From: Natronorubrum aibiense
GTDB taxonomy: Archaea; Halobacteriota; Halobacteria; Halobacteriales; Natrialbaceae
Length of the DNA stretch: 64,000 nucleotides
Assembly: GCF_009392895.1 (NCBI RefSeq)
Contig: NZ_CP045488.1
Span: 2,542,001 to 2,606,000 of the forward strand
Reading direction: 5' to 3'
Below are positions 25,932-33,660 of the stretch, in pieces. The notes under the pieces are model-generated. The model was not told where the DNA came from. It made no database searches and worked only from the letters and a program-made list of their open reading frames with translations. How positions within the stretch are numbered: position 1 is the stretch's first letter; every line of letters starts with the position of its first letter. The translations under genes were made by a program, and so were the position numbers.

Positions 25932-27188
25932 GTGACAACGCTGGTCGTCTGTCTCGACCGGACCGACGACGTGGGTCGCAAGACCGGCCTCCGGTCGCCC
26001 GTCGTCGGCTGGGAAGCAGTCCGCGCGCTGGTGACTGACGTCGGACTGGCCGATCCGGAAGATTCGGGAGTGAATTCGCTGCTCGAGACGTTGCGCGTCG
26101 CCCAGGACCTCCGTGACGGGAACGAAGACGTCGTCGTCGCCGTCGTCTCGGGGGACCGAGAGTCGATGGTCTCGGCGGACCGAGCCGTTGCCCACCAGCT
26201 CGACGAGCTCGTCGCCGAGTACGATCCCGACTCGGCCGTCGTCGTTATCGACAGCGCGGAAGACGAGCGGCTGGTGCCGATCGTCGAGAGTCGTATGCAG
26301 GTCGATTCGGTCGACCGCGTCGTCGTTAGACAGGCTCGAGACATCGAGTCGACGTACTACTTGCTCAAGCAGTTTCTCGCCGACGAGGAACTGCGCCAGA
26401 CCGTGCTCGTGCCGATCGGGCTCACGTTGCTGGTCTTCCCGATACTCGCGACCGTCGTCGGTCCCGCAGAGGGAGCCGCCGCGATCACGACCGTGATCGG
26501 TGTCTTCCTCCTTTATAAGGGCTTCAACATCGACGAACTCCTCACCGGACTCGCCCATCAGGCCCGCGAGTCGCTGTACTCCGGACAGGTCTCGGTCGTC
26601 ACGTACGTCGTCGCGGCCGGTCTGACGTTCGTCGGACTCTTTGCAGGCGCGTTAGGCGTTTCGGGTCTCGACAACCCTGCCGGGGTGGTGATCCCGGCGA
26701 TGCGGTTCGCCTTCGACAGCGTCCCGTGGCTCGCGATGGCCGCGTTGACGGCCAGTGCCGGACGACTCCTCGACGAAGCGATCAGCGACGAACCGATTCG
26801 GCGCTCCTACCTGAATCTTCCCTTCATCGTCGTCGCCGTCGGGCTCGTCGTGCGGGGCTTTTCGGCGTACTTCCTCGAGCAACAGGGCGTGATCGACCCG
26901 TTCGAGGTGCCAGCGGCCGAGTTCGGTGCGCTCTCGAACGAGAGTTTCGTGGTGACAGCGGGCGAACGGCTCGCCCTGTTCGTCGTGACGGCGATCGTGA
27001 TCAGTCTCGTCGGTGCACGGCTCGCGTCGTATTTCAGCGAGTCCGAATCGAACCACAACGAGGCAACCGAGACGGCTCAGGATGCGCCACCCACCGCGAG
27101 TTCGCAGTCGGAACTGACCGACGGCGGGCCGACGGGGGCGGCTGCAAAACGGGCAGACGACTCCGATGAGGACGACCTCGACGAGTAG
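25932..27188 (+). CDS. DUF373 family multi-pass membrane protein
   Basis: A 418-residue protein of archaeal family DUF373. The N-terminal ~150 residues are soluble with a TLVVCLDRTDDVG start and an alternating alpha/beta pattern (VVVAVVSGD, VVVIDSAEDE) resembling a Rossmann-like domain. Seven or so hydrophobic helices follow between residues 160 and 375. The tail (380-418) is acidic and disordered. The start is taken as GTG 25932, where the conserved sequence begins; a T-rich TATA-like element near 25903-25909 lies about 26 bases upstream. No function is known for the family. It may be co-transcribed with sppA 84 bases upstream. Confidence 0.82.
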   Translation: MTTLVVCLDRTDDVGRKTGLRSPVVGWEAVRALVTDVGLADPEDSGVNSLLETLRVAQDLRDGNEDVVVAVVSGDRESMVSADRAVAHQLDELVAEYDPDSAVVVIDSAEDERLVPIVESRMQVDSVDRVVVRQARDIESTYYLLKQFLADEELRQTVLVPIGLTLLVFPILATVVGPAEGAAAITTVIGVFLLYKGFNIDELLTGLAHQARESLYSGQVSVVTYVVAAGLTFVGLFAGALGVSGLDNPAGVVIPAMRFAFDSVPWLAMAALTASAGRLLDEAISDEPIRRSYLNLPFIVVAVGLVVRGFSAYFLEQQGVIDPFEVPAAEFGALSNESFVVTAGERLALFVVTAIVISLVGARLASYFSESESNHNEATETAQDAPPTASSQSELTDGGPTGAAAKRADDSDEDDLDE

Positions 27189-27239
27189 CTCTCTCGAGCG
27201 ACTCGGTACGCATTTACTCCTGTGGGCTCACTGACGACC

Positions 27240-27965
27240 ATGAGCGACGCAGACGGGACGTGGGTAAGTCTCTTCTCGGGCGGCAAAGACTCCGTGTGGG
27301 CGCTGTATCAGGCCCTCGAGAACGACCTCGAGGTCTCGCACCTCGTCACCGTCCACCCCAAAGGGGACTCCTATATGTATCACGTCCCCGCGACGGACCT
27401 CGCCGCGCTGGCCGCGGACAGCATCGGCATTCCGCTCGTCGACGTCGAACCCGACGACTTCGAAGCCGACGCCGCAGCCGACTCGAGCGCACAGGGCGAC
27501 GACGAACTCGAGCCCCTCGAAGCCGCGCTCGTCGACCTCGACAACCGACTCGAGGGCGGTATCGCGGGTGTCACGGCGGGGGCCGTCGAGAGCGAGTACC
27601 AGACGAGCCGCATTCAGGGGATGTGCGACCGACTCGACTGTGAGCTGTTCGCGCCGCTGTGGCAGGAGGACCCGCGTGAACTGGCCGACGCGATGCTCGA
27701 AGCCGGCTTCGAGATCACGATCGTGCAGGTCGCCGCCCACGGCCTCGACGAGTCGTGGCTCGGCCGAACGCTCGACCGCGAGGCGCTCGAGGAACTCGAG
27801 CGACTCAACGATGCGTACGGTGTCCACATCTTAGGTGAAGGCGGCGAGTTCGAGACGCTGGTGGTGGGTGGCCCGCACATGGACCAGCGAATCGCCCTCG
27901 AGTACGATACCGAGTGGGACGGCACCCGCGGACGAGTGCGGATCACGGACGCCCGGCTCGAGTAA
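27240..27965 (+). CDS. dph6: diphthine-ammonia ligase (Dph6)
   Basis: A 241-residue N-type ATP pyrophosphatase. The PP-loop SLFSGGKDSVWAL is at residues 9-21. The ligase signature EGGEFETLVVGGP lies near the C-terminus (about 200-212), with the conserved GAVESEYQTSRIQGMC segment in the middle. Members complete diphthamide on a histidine of elongation factor aEF2 by amidating diphthine with ammonia and ATP. An internal acidic insert (DDFEADAAADSSAQGDDELEPLE, residues about 70-92) is halophile-specific. The ATG at 27240 is chosen; an in-frame ATG six codons upstream is less likely. A DUF892 gene begins 55 bases downstream. Confidence 0.9.
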   Translation: MSDADGTWVSLFSGGKDSVWALYQALENDLEVSHLVTVHPKGDSYMYHVPATDLAALAADSIGIPLVDVEPDDFEADAAADSSAQGDDELEPLEAALVDLDNRLEGGIAGVTAGAVESEYQTSRIQGMCDRLDCELFAPLWQEDPRELADAMLEAGFEITIVQVAAHGLDESWLGRTLDREALEELERLNDAYGVHILGEGGEFETLVVGGPHMDQRIALEYDTEWDGTRGRVRITDARLE

Positions 27966-28020
27966 CGTTTCAATCGACGGCCGAATCCCTTTGCGCCTCG
28001 ACGGCGACCCTGTCGATGGC

Positions 28021-28485
28021 ATGATCGAATCCGAACACGACCTGTTCGTCCGGGAGCTTCGGGAACTCTACCACATCGAGCAGGAACTCGCGGACCTCCA
28101 GACGGAACTGGCCGACGCGGCAACCGACGAGGAGCTCGAGTCATATTACATGGCGCACAGCGAGACCACGTCGGAGCAACTCGAGCGACTCGAACAGCTG
28201 TTCGAGGGGTTCGGCGTCGATCCCGGGGTGATCGAGAGCTCGTCGCTGTCGGGGCTCCGGACGGAACGCGACGAGCGCGTCGAGGATCTCCGGGATCCAG
28301 TGCTCGGTGATCTCGTCGAGGCCGAACTCGGACGTGCGATCGAACGCCTCGAACTCACGAAACTCGAGACGTTGCTGACGCTGGCGGATCGCATGGATCT
28401 CCCCGCGGAGATCGTCGATCCCCTCGAGCAGACGAAAGCGGAAGCCGAAAGCGGCCTCGAACGAATACAGGAACTGCCGGCGTAG
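28021..28485 (+). CDS. DUF892/YciE-like ferritin-fold protein
   Basis: A 154-residue all-helical protein that fits the DUF892 (YciE/YciF) ferritin-like family: the start MIESEHDLFVRELRELYHIEQEL contains the helix-1 Glu and Tyr/His positions; YYMAHSETTSEQLERLEQLFEGFG matches the second helix with ETxxQxxRL; later helices hold ELTKLETLLTLAD. Such four-helix bundles can bind a di-iron centre and are linked to stress responses in bacteria. Not every iron ligand is obvious, so oxidase activity is uncertain. The ATG at 28021 is the natural start; a longer in-frame extension overlaps dph6 with unlikely sequence. Converges on the nucleotidyltransferase gene. Confidence 0.75.
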   Translation: MIESEHDLFVRELRELYHIEQELADLQTELADAATDEELESYYMAHSETTSEQLERLEQLFEGFGVDPGVIESSSLSGLRTERDERVEDLRDPVLGDLVEAELGRAIERLELTKLETLLTLADRMDLPAEIVDPLEQTKAEAESGLERIQELPA

Positions 28486-28490
28486 CCCGA

Positions 28491-29459
28491 TCAGGAACCG
28501 TTTTTAATTGTGGTGTGGGCCCCGATGAGTGCGCCCGCGAGGTCGAGATCCTCGAGATGTGTCCCTTCGTCGATGATCGAGCGTCGAATGTCGGCGTTTC
28601 GAACGGTTGCGTTCGGAAAGATCACCGCGTGATCGAGGGTCGTGTTCTCGAGCGTGACGTCGCCCATCACGTGAACGTTGTCGCCGATCGACGCGTTCTC
28701 GAGGGTCGCCGAGTCGTCGACGATCGACTCGCCGTCTAAGTGCCAGGAAACGGCGTCGAGGTAGCTCTCTGGCGTTCCGATGTCGAACCACGCGCCTTCG
28801 AAGGTGTAGGCGTACGTCGGCTCGTGATTCTGGAGCCACTGGACGAACCAGCCGGGTTCGTCCGGGTTGTTGCCGTCCTCGAGATACGTCGGGAGCAGAT
28901 CGAGCGACTCGGCGGGGAACGCATAGCAGGCGATCGAGACCAGCGTGCTCTTGGGATCGTCGGGTTTCTCCTGAAAGTCGACGACGCGGTCTCCGTCGAG
29001 ATCGACGAGCCCGTAGGACTTGGCCTTCTCGCGGGAGCCGACGTCGTAGGCCGCAAGCGTCGGTGCGTCTTGGGCCTCGAAGTAGTCCAGAAAGTCAGCG
29101 ATGTCGAAGCTAATCAGGTTGTCGCCGGCGATGACCAGCAGGTCGTCGTCGACGTTCTCGCGCTCGATCAACTGGGCGAGCGCGCCGACAACGCCGAATT
29201 TATCCGCCTCGTCGGTCGTCTCCTCAACCGACAGCTGGGGTTTCTCGAACGGGCTGTCGGCGAGGTGGGCTTCGAAGTCGGCTGCAAACCGCTCGTTGGT
29301 GCTGACGTAGACGTCGTCGATCCGATCGTCAGCCTCGAGTGCGTCGAAGATCCGATCGACGACGGTTGACTCACCGATCGGGAGAAACATCTTGGGTCGA
29401 TGTTTCGTGATCGGCCACATCCGAGTCGCGTACCCGCCGGCAAGGACGACGGCTTTCAT
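28491..29459 (-). CDS. sugar-phosphate nucleotidyltransferase
   Basis: A 322-residue NDP-sugar pyrophosphorylase. The N-terminal nucleotide-binding motif is VLAGGYATRMWPITKHRPKMFLPI (residues 5-28), where G-x-A-x-R and the K of RPK bind NTP and sugar phosphate. VIAGDNL carries the Mg2+-binding Asp. The C-terminal 80 residues form a left-handed beta-helix of hexapeptide repeats (SIGDNVHVMGDVTLENTTLDHAVI). This layout is that of archaeal glucose-1-phosphate thymidylyl- or uridylyltransferases used for S-layer and lipid glycosylation; the exact NTP is uncertain. A TATA box (29481-29487) is 25 bases before the ATG. Divergent from a small regulator gene. Confidence 0.88.
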   Translation of the reverse strand: MKAVVLAGGYATRMWPITKHRPKMFLPIGESTVVDRIFDALEADDRIDDVYVSTNERFAADFEAHLADSPFEKPQLSVEETTDEADKFGVVGALAQLIERENVDDDLLVIAGDNLISFDIADFLDYFEAQDAPTLAAYDVGSREKAKSYGLVDLDGDRVVDFQEKPDDPKSTLVSIACYAFPAESLDLLPTYLEDGNNPDEPGWFVQWLQNHEPTYAYTFEGAWFDIGTPESYLDAVSWHLDGESIVDDSATLENASIGDNVHVMGDVTLENTTLDHAVIFPNATVRNADIRRSIIDEGTHLEDLDLAGALIGAHTTIKNGS

Positions 29460-29480
29460 GACTCGAGGTTCACTTGCCCG

Positions 29481-29487
29481 TGATAAG
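29481..29487 (-). promoter_or_regulatory. TATA box of the nucleotidyltransferase gene
   Basis: CTTATCA on the minus strand, centred 25 bases before ATG 29459; a leaderless transcript is expected. Confidence 0.55.
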
Positions 29488-29576
29488 TCGTTTGTCCTTT
29501 CAGAAGGCGCGCAGGTGCTATCGAGCGGCCGAGGCTCGGGGGCTGCCGGTCAACGGGTACCGTCCGTGTCACACAG

Positions 29577-29583
29577 TATAAAT
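29577..29583 (+). promoter_or_regulatory. TATA box of the HTH/Zn-ribbon regulator gene
   Basis: TATAAAT, centred 27 bases before ATG 29607: an ideal leaderless haloarchaeal promoter. Confidence 0.75.
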
Positions 29584-29606
29584 CCCCGACGCTCTTCTGT
29601 CGAGCC

Positions 29607-29903
29607 ATGCGTGAGGCCGACGAAACGACGCGACAGCGACTTGCCGACGCGCTCCGTGCCAAACCAGCAACACCGAGCGAGCTTGCGATTGCCCTTGATC
29701 TGACGCCCGAATCGGTGCTCCGGCACGCCGAGCACGTCTCCCAGTCGGTCGACGGAACCGAGACGGACGAACAACTACTCGTCGCACCGCCGACGTGTCG
29801 GGAGTGTGGCTTCGACGACTTCGACGACCTGCTGAACCTCCCTTCGAGGTGTCCCAACTGCAAAAGCGAGTCCGTTGCCGAACCGACGCTGACGATCGAG
29901 TGA
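29607..29903 (+). CDS. predicted transcription regulator, HTH plus zinc ribbon
   Basis: A 98-residue protein of the archaeal COG3357 type. Residues 5-50 form a helix-turn-helix (TTRQRLADALRAKPATPSELAIALDLTPESVLRHAEHVSQ). Residues 62-88 hold a zinc ribbon with CRECG and CPNCKSE. Such proteins are predicted DNA-binding regulators with no known target. Length is as expected and the start is fixed by the TATA box 27 bases upstream. It stands alone, divergent from the nucleotidyltransferase gene, so a local role in sugar-nucleotide genes is possible but not shown. Confidence 0.85.
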   Translation: MREADETTRQRLADALRAKPATPSELAIALDLTPESVLRHAEHVSQSVDGTETDEQLLVAPPTCRECGFDDFDDLLNLPSRCPNCKSESVAEPTLTIE

Positions 29904-30102
29904 GTCCCATCAGGTGCGATGACTGTCACGTTTCGCTGACGACCTGAAACAGATTCGATACTAATATTTACCGTGGCGGCGAGATGCCGACACGAACTCT
30001 CGAGCGAGCGGGTGTCCGGCGTGTGGTCCCATCGACACCTGTCACCGTCTTCGTCTCCACTGGACAGGTATCCGTTCGACTCGAGAGGTTTGGAGGATAC
30101 GA
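29904..30102 (+). promoter_or_regulatory. promoter and structured leader of the small DUF7344 gene
   Basis: About 200 bases without a gene. A TATA-like CTAATATTTA at 29961-29970 would start transcription near 29993, giving a 5' leader of about 110 bases. A clear Shine-Dalgarno GGAGG at 30092-30096 lies six bases before ATG 30103, which is uncommon in this otherwise mostly leaderless genome. Confidence 0.55.
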
Positions 30103-30465
30103 ATGACTGCCACGTCCCACCCCGAGTCCGACTGTGTCGAGTTCGTCCGGTCGGTTCTCGAGAGCCTCGACACGTGCGAGGCATCGGCCGAAACGATCGA
30201 CGAAGCGTTCGGGTTACTCGCCGACCAGCGACGACGACTGTTGCTCGAGGTAATGCGTACCTACGGGGAAGCGGTGACGCTCCCCGATGCCGCCGAGGAG
30301 GTCGCCGTTCGCGAAACCGGCCGACAGATGCCGAACATTTCGGCCGAGCGCGTTCACGAGGTTTACCTCTCGTTGTATCACGACCACCTGCCGCGGCTGA
30401 TCGACGCCGGCCTGCTCGAGTACAATCAGGAGCGAGATATGGTCGCGCCGAACGCGCTCTGTTGA
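30103..30465 (+). CDS. small DUF7344 winged-helix protein
   Basis: A 120-residue single-domain protein of the same family as the gene at 11884. The core runs FGLLADQRRRLLLEVMRTYGEAVTLPDAAEEVAV, then VHEVYLSLYHDHLPRLIDAGLLEYNQE. The LYHxHLPxLxxxGLxEY motif is the family hallmark. No membrane segment is present, so it should be soluble. Predicted role: DNA-binding regulator of unknown target. Its start is defined by a GGAGG ribosome-binding site and a leader of about 110 bases, unlike its neighbours. It converges on the Rieske gene, with only one base between the stop codons. Confidence 0.82.
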   Translation: MTATSHPESDCVEFVRSVLESLDTCEASAETIDEAFGLLADQRRRLLLEVMRTYGEAVTLPDAAEEVAVRETGRQMPNISAERVHEVYLSLYHDHLPRLIDAGLLEYNQERDMVAPNALC

Positions 30466-30466
30466 C

Positions 30467-30901
30467 CTAGAACTCGACGTTCGAGGTCGACGTCAGTTCG
30501 TCGCCGTCATCGATCGGGCCCACACCGAGATACGTGTACTCGTCGTCGGTCAGATAGACGTCGCCGTCTGCGACGGTTATTTCGAGAGCCGAGAGATACG
30601 CCCCTTCGCAGGGCCCGTGCGTGCACTCACCGGAGTCGGCGTCGAAGTACGCGCCGTGGTTCGCACAGACGAGTTCGCCGTCGCGCATGGGTGCGCCGGA
30701 CCCCTTGTCGATTTTAATGTGGGTGAGATGCTGGCAGTAGTTCAGCCAGCAGGCCAGTTCGGGTTCGTCGGCACCCGACTCCGTCGCGACGAGAATCGCT
30801 TCCTGCGGTCCATCCGCTCCGTTCGTGACACGAAAGAGCACCGTCGAGTCCGTCGGCACCGTCTCGAGGGCGGTGATCCGTTGGGACGCGTCCATCGCCA
30901 C
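30467..30901 (-). CDS. Rieske-type 2Fe-2S protein
   Basis: A 144-residue soluble protein (142 if translation starts at ATG 30895 rather than GTG 30901). The Rieske cluster ligands are C-x-H in CQHLTH and CxxH in CANHG, separated by about 18 residues; the disulfide cysteines of membrane Rieske proteins are absent, so it resembles Rieske ferredoxins. There is no transmembrane helix or twin-arginine signal. Extra cysteines occur in CTHGPCEGAY. Likely role: electron carrier for an oxygenase or reductase not present here. It is divergent from the saccharopine-dehydrogenase-like gene; adjacent promoters may be co-regulated. Confidence 0.9.
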   Translation of the reverse strand: MAMDASQRITALETVPTDSTVLFRVTNGADGPQEAILVATESGADEPELACWLNYCQHLTHIKIDKGSGAPMRDGELVCANHGAYFDADSGECTHGPCEGAYLSALEITVADGDVYLTDDEYTYLGVGPIDDGDELTSTSNVEF

Positions 30902-30955
30902 GCTGGTTATCGATCGGTTCCCCTGAACGTTCCGGTCTGCCGGATGTCTGACGCA

Positions 30956-30963
30956 GTTTTAAC
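30956..30963 (+). promoter_or_regulatory. TATA box of the saccharopine-dehydrogenase-like gene
   Basis: GTTTTAAC, centred 27 bases before ATG 30987, consistent with a leaderless transcript. Confidence 0.55.
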
Positions 30964-30986
30964 CTCCTGAGTGCCAAACGACGGCT

Positions 30987-32105
30987 ATGGACTCCCTTCT
31001 CATCTACGGCTCGTATGGCTATACCGGCCGGCTGATCGCCCGCGAAGCCGTCTCTCGAGGAGGGTCGCCGGTCGTCGCCGGCCGCGACGCGCGTGCCGTA
31101 ACTCGACAGGCAGACGAACTCGGCGTCGAGGGACGGACGTTCGCACTCTCCGACGACGTCGCCGCTCAGCTCCGGCGATTCGATGCCGTACTGAACTGTG
31201 CCGGACCGTTCTCGAAGACGGTCGACCCGCTCGTCGACGCCTGCCTCGAGACCGGGACCGACTATCTCGACGTTACTGGCGAGTTTCAGGTGTTCGAGCG
31301 GCTGCGCCAGCACGACGCTGGAGCGCGCGCGGCGGACGTGACGTTGCTTCCCGGTGTCGGCTTCGAGGTCGTTCCGTCGGACTGTCTGGCTGCGTTTCTT
31401 CACGAGCAGTTGCCGTCAGCGACTGCGCTCTCGCTCGGTCTCAAAGGGAACGGGCCGCTCTCGCGGGGGACCGCCCGGACGGTCGTCGAACAGCTCGGCA
31501 GCGACGGCGTCGTTCGCCGAAACGGGCGGCTCATCAAGGTGCCAACCGCGTTCCGGACACGCGAGATCGACTTCGGGACCGGGCCCGAACACGCCGTCAC
31601 GATCCCCGGCGGCGACGTCGTCACCGCCGCACACAGCACGGATATCGACACCATCGAACTCTATGCTGCGATGCCATCGTGGGCGACGCGGACGATGGCC
31701 GCTGCCGACTCGCTCGGTTGGCTGCTCGCTCGGCGACCGGTCGAAACGCTGGTGAAGCGCCTGGTCGACGCCCGCGTCGATGGCCCAGACGCGCGAGAAC
31801 GGGCGCGCAGCGACGCGGTCGTCTGGGGCGAGGCTGTCGACGAGTCGACGGGCCGCCGCGCCCGCGCTCGAATGCGAACGCCGAATCCCTACACGCTGAC
31901 GGCTGACGCCGCCGTCAGCGCCGCAGAGCGCGTTCTCGACGGCCGCGACCGGATCGAGTCACGCGTTCCGGCCGGCTTCCAAACGCCGGCATCGGCGTTC
32001 GGCAGCGAGTTCGTCCTCAAACTTGAGGGGACGACGCGCGACGTCCTCGAGACGCCGACCGAGACCGACGACTCGAATCGATCGACGGTCGAATCGGACG
32101 ACTGA
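30987..32105 (+). CDS. saccharopine dehydrogenase-like NAD(P)-binding protein
   Basis: A 372-residue protein of the saccharopine-dehydrogenase/trans-acting enoyl-reductase fold. The N-terminal Rossmann segment LLIYGSYGYTGRLIAREAV (residues 4-22) has the GxxGYTG motif of this group. LNCAGPFSK and the TDYLDVTGE segment follow, as in mammalian SCCPDH and mycobacterial Rv2449c-like reductases. The C-terminal region is variable and ends in an acidic tail. The family acts on lipid-linked or amino-acid substrates; a true lysine-pathway role is unlikely from the sequence. It stands alone, divergent from the Rieske gene. Confidence 0.85.
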   Translation: MDSLLIYGSYGYTGRLIAREAVSRGGSPVVAGRDARAVTRQADELGVEGRTFALSDDVAAQLRRFDAVLNCAGPFSKTVDPLVDACLETGTDYLDVTGEFQVFERLRQHDAGARAADVTLLPGVGFEVVPSDCLAAFLHEQLPSATALSLGLKGNGPLSRGTARTVVEQLGSDGVVRRNGRLIKVPTAFRTREIDFGTGPEHAVTIPGGDVVTAAHSTDIDTIELYAAMPSWATRTMAAADSLGWLLARRPVETLVKRLVDARVDGPDARERARSDAVVWGEAVDESTGRRARARMRTPNPYTLTADAAVSAAERVLDGRDRIESRVPAGFQTPASAFGSEFVLKLEGTTRDVLETPTETDDSNRSTVESDD

Positions 32106-32232
32106 GACGGGCTGCTGTACCGCGTTTCCGGTGTCCCCGCGACCGTTCGGCGATCACACTGAAACGGACGGACAGGAGTCCGTACGATGTGGCGGTTTCA
32201 CGGCGACTCGAGCGGTCGCGTGATCGACTCAA

Positions 32233-32241
32233 CGCTTATGA
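32233..32241 (+). promoter_or_regulatory. TATA-like box before the broken membrane-protein gene
   Basis: CGCTTATGA, centred 30 bases before ATG 32267: an apparently intact promoter. Confidence 0.45.
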
Positions 32242-32266
32242 CGCAACGAGATGAACAACGAGACGA

Positions 32267-32710
32267 ATGGCCCGCGCGTTCGTTCGCTCGGTCGTGCTGT
32301 GGACGCTCGTTGCGTACCTCGCCATCGCGCTCTTCGAGGCGATCGTCTTCGGGCGACTCGAGCCGACGAGATACGTTCCCGGAGCGGTCGGCGCGGGACT
32401 CGGCATCACCGCTGCGGATCGGCTGTCGCCACTGCGATTCTCACGATCCTGACGTGCTGGTGTTGGCGGTCTCGTCGCGGTGCTGATCGCGGTTTCGGTT
32501 CCCGAACTACCGCTCTCGTCGTGCACCGATGTCGGGTACGCCGGTGACGAGCCGCCCGGTGGCTTCGTGTACTACGAGTGGTATCTGGGCTGGCTCGGGA
32601 ACTCACCCGACGGGGGCGTCAATCGGTGCGATACACCGATCGTCACGATCGCCCTCGGACTCCTCGCGCTCGGAAGCGCGATGCTCGGCCTCGAGCGCTG
32701 GAAACGGTAA
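32267..32710 (+). pseudogene. probable broken small membrane-protein gene
   Basis: The ATG at 32267 opens a 61-residue frame with one good membrane helix (SVVLWTLVAYLAIALFEAIVF), which stops at 32450. The same frame resumes right after the stop with another hydrophobic stretch (GVGGLVAVLIAVSVPEL), a Trp/Tyr/Gly-rich loop (GGFVYYEWYLGW) and a last helix ending at 32710 (LGLERWKR). Between about 32410 and 32450 the neighbouring frame carries a hydrophobic segment (GSAVATAILTILTC) fitting better than the basic SPLRFSRS of the open frame. Two compensating one-base indels around 32411-32455 would restore one protein of about 147 residues. Two separate small genes, or a sequencing error, are alternatives. 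Family unknown. Confidence 0.55.
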
Positions 32711-32745
32711 CGTCCGTACTGTGTGGCGATCATTGACGTTCCAAA

Positions 32746-33654
32746 TCACCCCCGATAGCAGGCTCGCTCGACGCGTTCGTCGTACGCCCTCGAGAGCCGG
32801 TCCGTCACCGGGCCCCCACCGATCTCGTGGCCATCGAGCGTCTCGATCGGCCGCAGCTCCCACGTGCGGTTCGTCAGAAACGCCTCGTCGGCTTCGAGAA
32901 CGGCCTCGAGGTCGTAGCGGCCCTCGAGGTCGTAGCGGCCCTCGTGGACCGCGATGTCGGCGTCAGCAGCGAGTTCGAAAACGATCGCACGCGTGATGCC
33001 CGGCAGGACGGGGCCGTCTGTCGTCGGCGTATACAGGTCGCCATCGCGGACGAACCAGAGGTTGCTCGTCGCGCCTTCGGCGACGGCGCCCTCCGTGTCG
33101 AACATGAGTGCCTCGTCCGCGCTCGGCTGCCCGTCTGTGTCCCGAAGCTCCGCGCGGGCCAGAATTCCGTTGAGGTAGTTGTGTGTCTTCGCCGCAGCGG
33201 GAATCGACTCGGACGGTATTCGGCGCGTCTCGACCGTTCGCACGGTCGCCGGTCCGTCCCAGACAGGCTCGCCGTCGACGCCCCCGCGAGGCAACGGCTT
33301 CGCGTAGATGACGACCGTCGGGTCGACGTCGGGTTGGGGCGTGAGTTTTCCCGGCTGGACGCCGCGCGTGATCGAGAGCCGGACGTAGGCGTCCTCGAGG
33401 TCGTTCGCTGTGAGCGTCTCGTCGATCCGATCCCGGAGGTCGGCAGCCCCGAGGCCGTGGTCGAGCGACAGCGATTCGCAGGTTCGCTCGAGGCGCTCTA
33501 GGTGGGCGTCCCACTCGAAGACCGTCCCGCCGTAGACGCGCATGGTCTCGAAGGCGGCGTCGCCGTAGCGAAAGCCGCGGTCGTCGACGCTGACCGTCGC
33601 CTCGCTCGCGGGGACGAGGTCGCCGTCGACGTGATAGATCGGCTCGACACGCAT
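32746..33654 (-). CDS. class IV aminotransferase / aminodeoxychorismate lyase-like
   Basis: A 302-residue PLP enzyme of fold type IV. VDDRGFRYGDAAFETMRVYGG at the N-terminus, the PLP lysine in AAAKTHNYLNG (about residue 155), the glutamate in GAVAEGATSNLWFV and VLPGITR are all present. The family covers branched-chain aminotransferase, D-amino-acid transaminase and PabC. It lies immediately downstream of pabA and pabB homologues, so the lyase that releases p-aminobenzoate is the likely role. Residues 242-254 contain a duplicated GRYDLE unit, made by an 18-base tandem duplication at about 32909-32944. The three genes form one minus-strand operon, with the class IV gene last. Confidence 0.85.
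   Translation of the reverse strand: MRVEPIYHVDGDLVPASEATVSVDDRGFRYGDAAFETMRVYGGTVFEWDAHLERLERTCESLSLDHGLGAADLRDRIDETLTANDLEDAYVRLSITRGVQPGKLTPQPDVDPTVVIYAKPLPRGGVDGEPVWDGPATVRTVETRRIPSESIPAAAKTHNYLNGILARAELRDTDGQPSADEALMFDTEGAVAEGATSNLWFVRDGDLYTPTTDGPVLPGITRAIVFELAADADIAVHEGRYDLEGRYDLEAVLEADEAFLTNRTWELRPIETLDGHEIGGGPVTDRLSRAYDERVERACYRG
32909..32944. repeat. 18-bp tandem duplication inside the class IV aminotransferase gene
   Basis: The unit CTCGAGGTCGTAGCGGCC, give or take phase, occurs twice in tandem and encodes GRYDLE twice in frame. Boundaries are accurate to within a few bases. Confidence 0.8.
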
Positions 33655-33660
33655 TCGTGC

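Noticed and set aside
27835-28020. N-terminal extension of the DUF892 protein overlapping dph6
   Set aside because: The extension is Ser/Trp/Arg-rich, lies antiphase inside dph6 and lacks similarity; ATG 28021 starts the family sequence.
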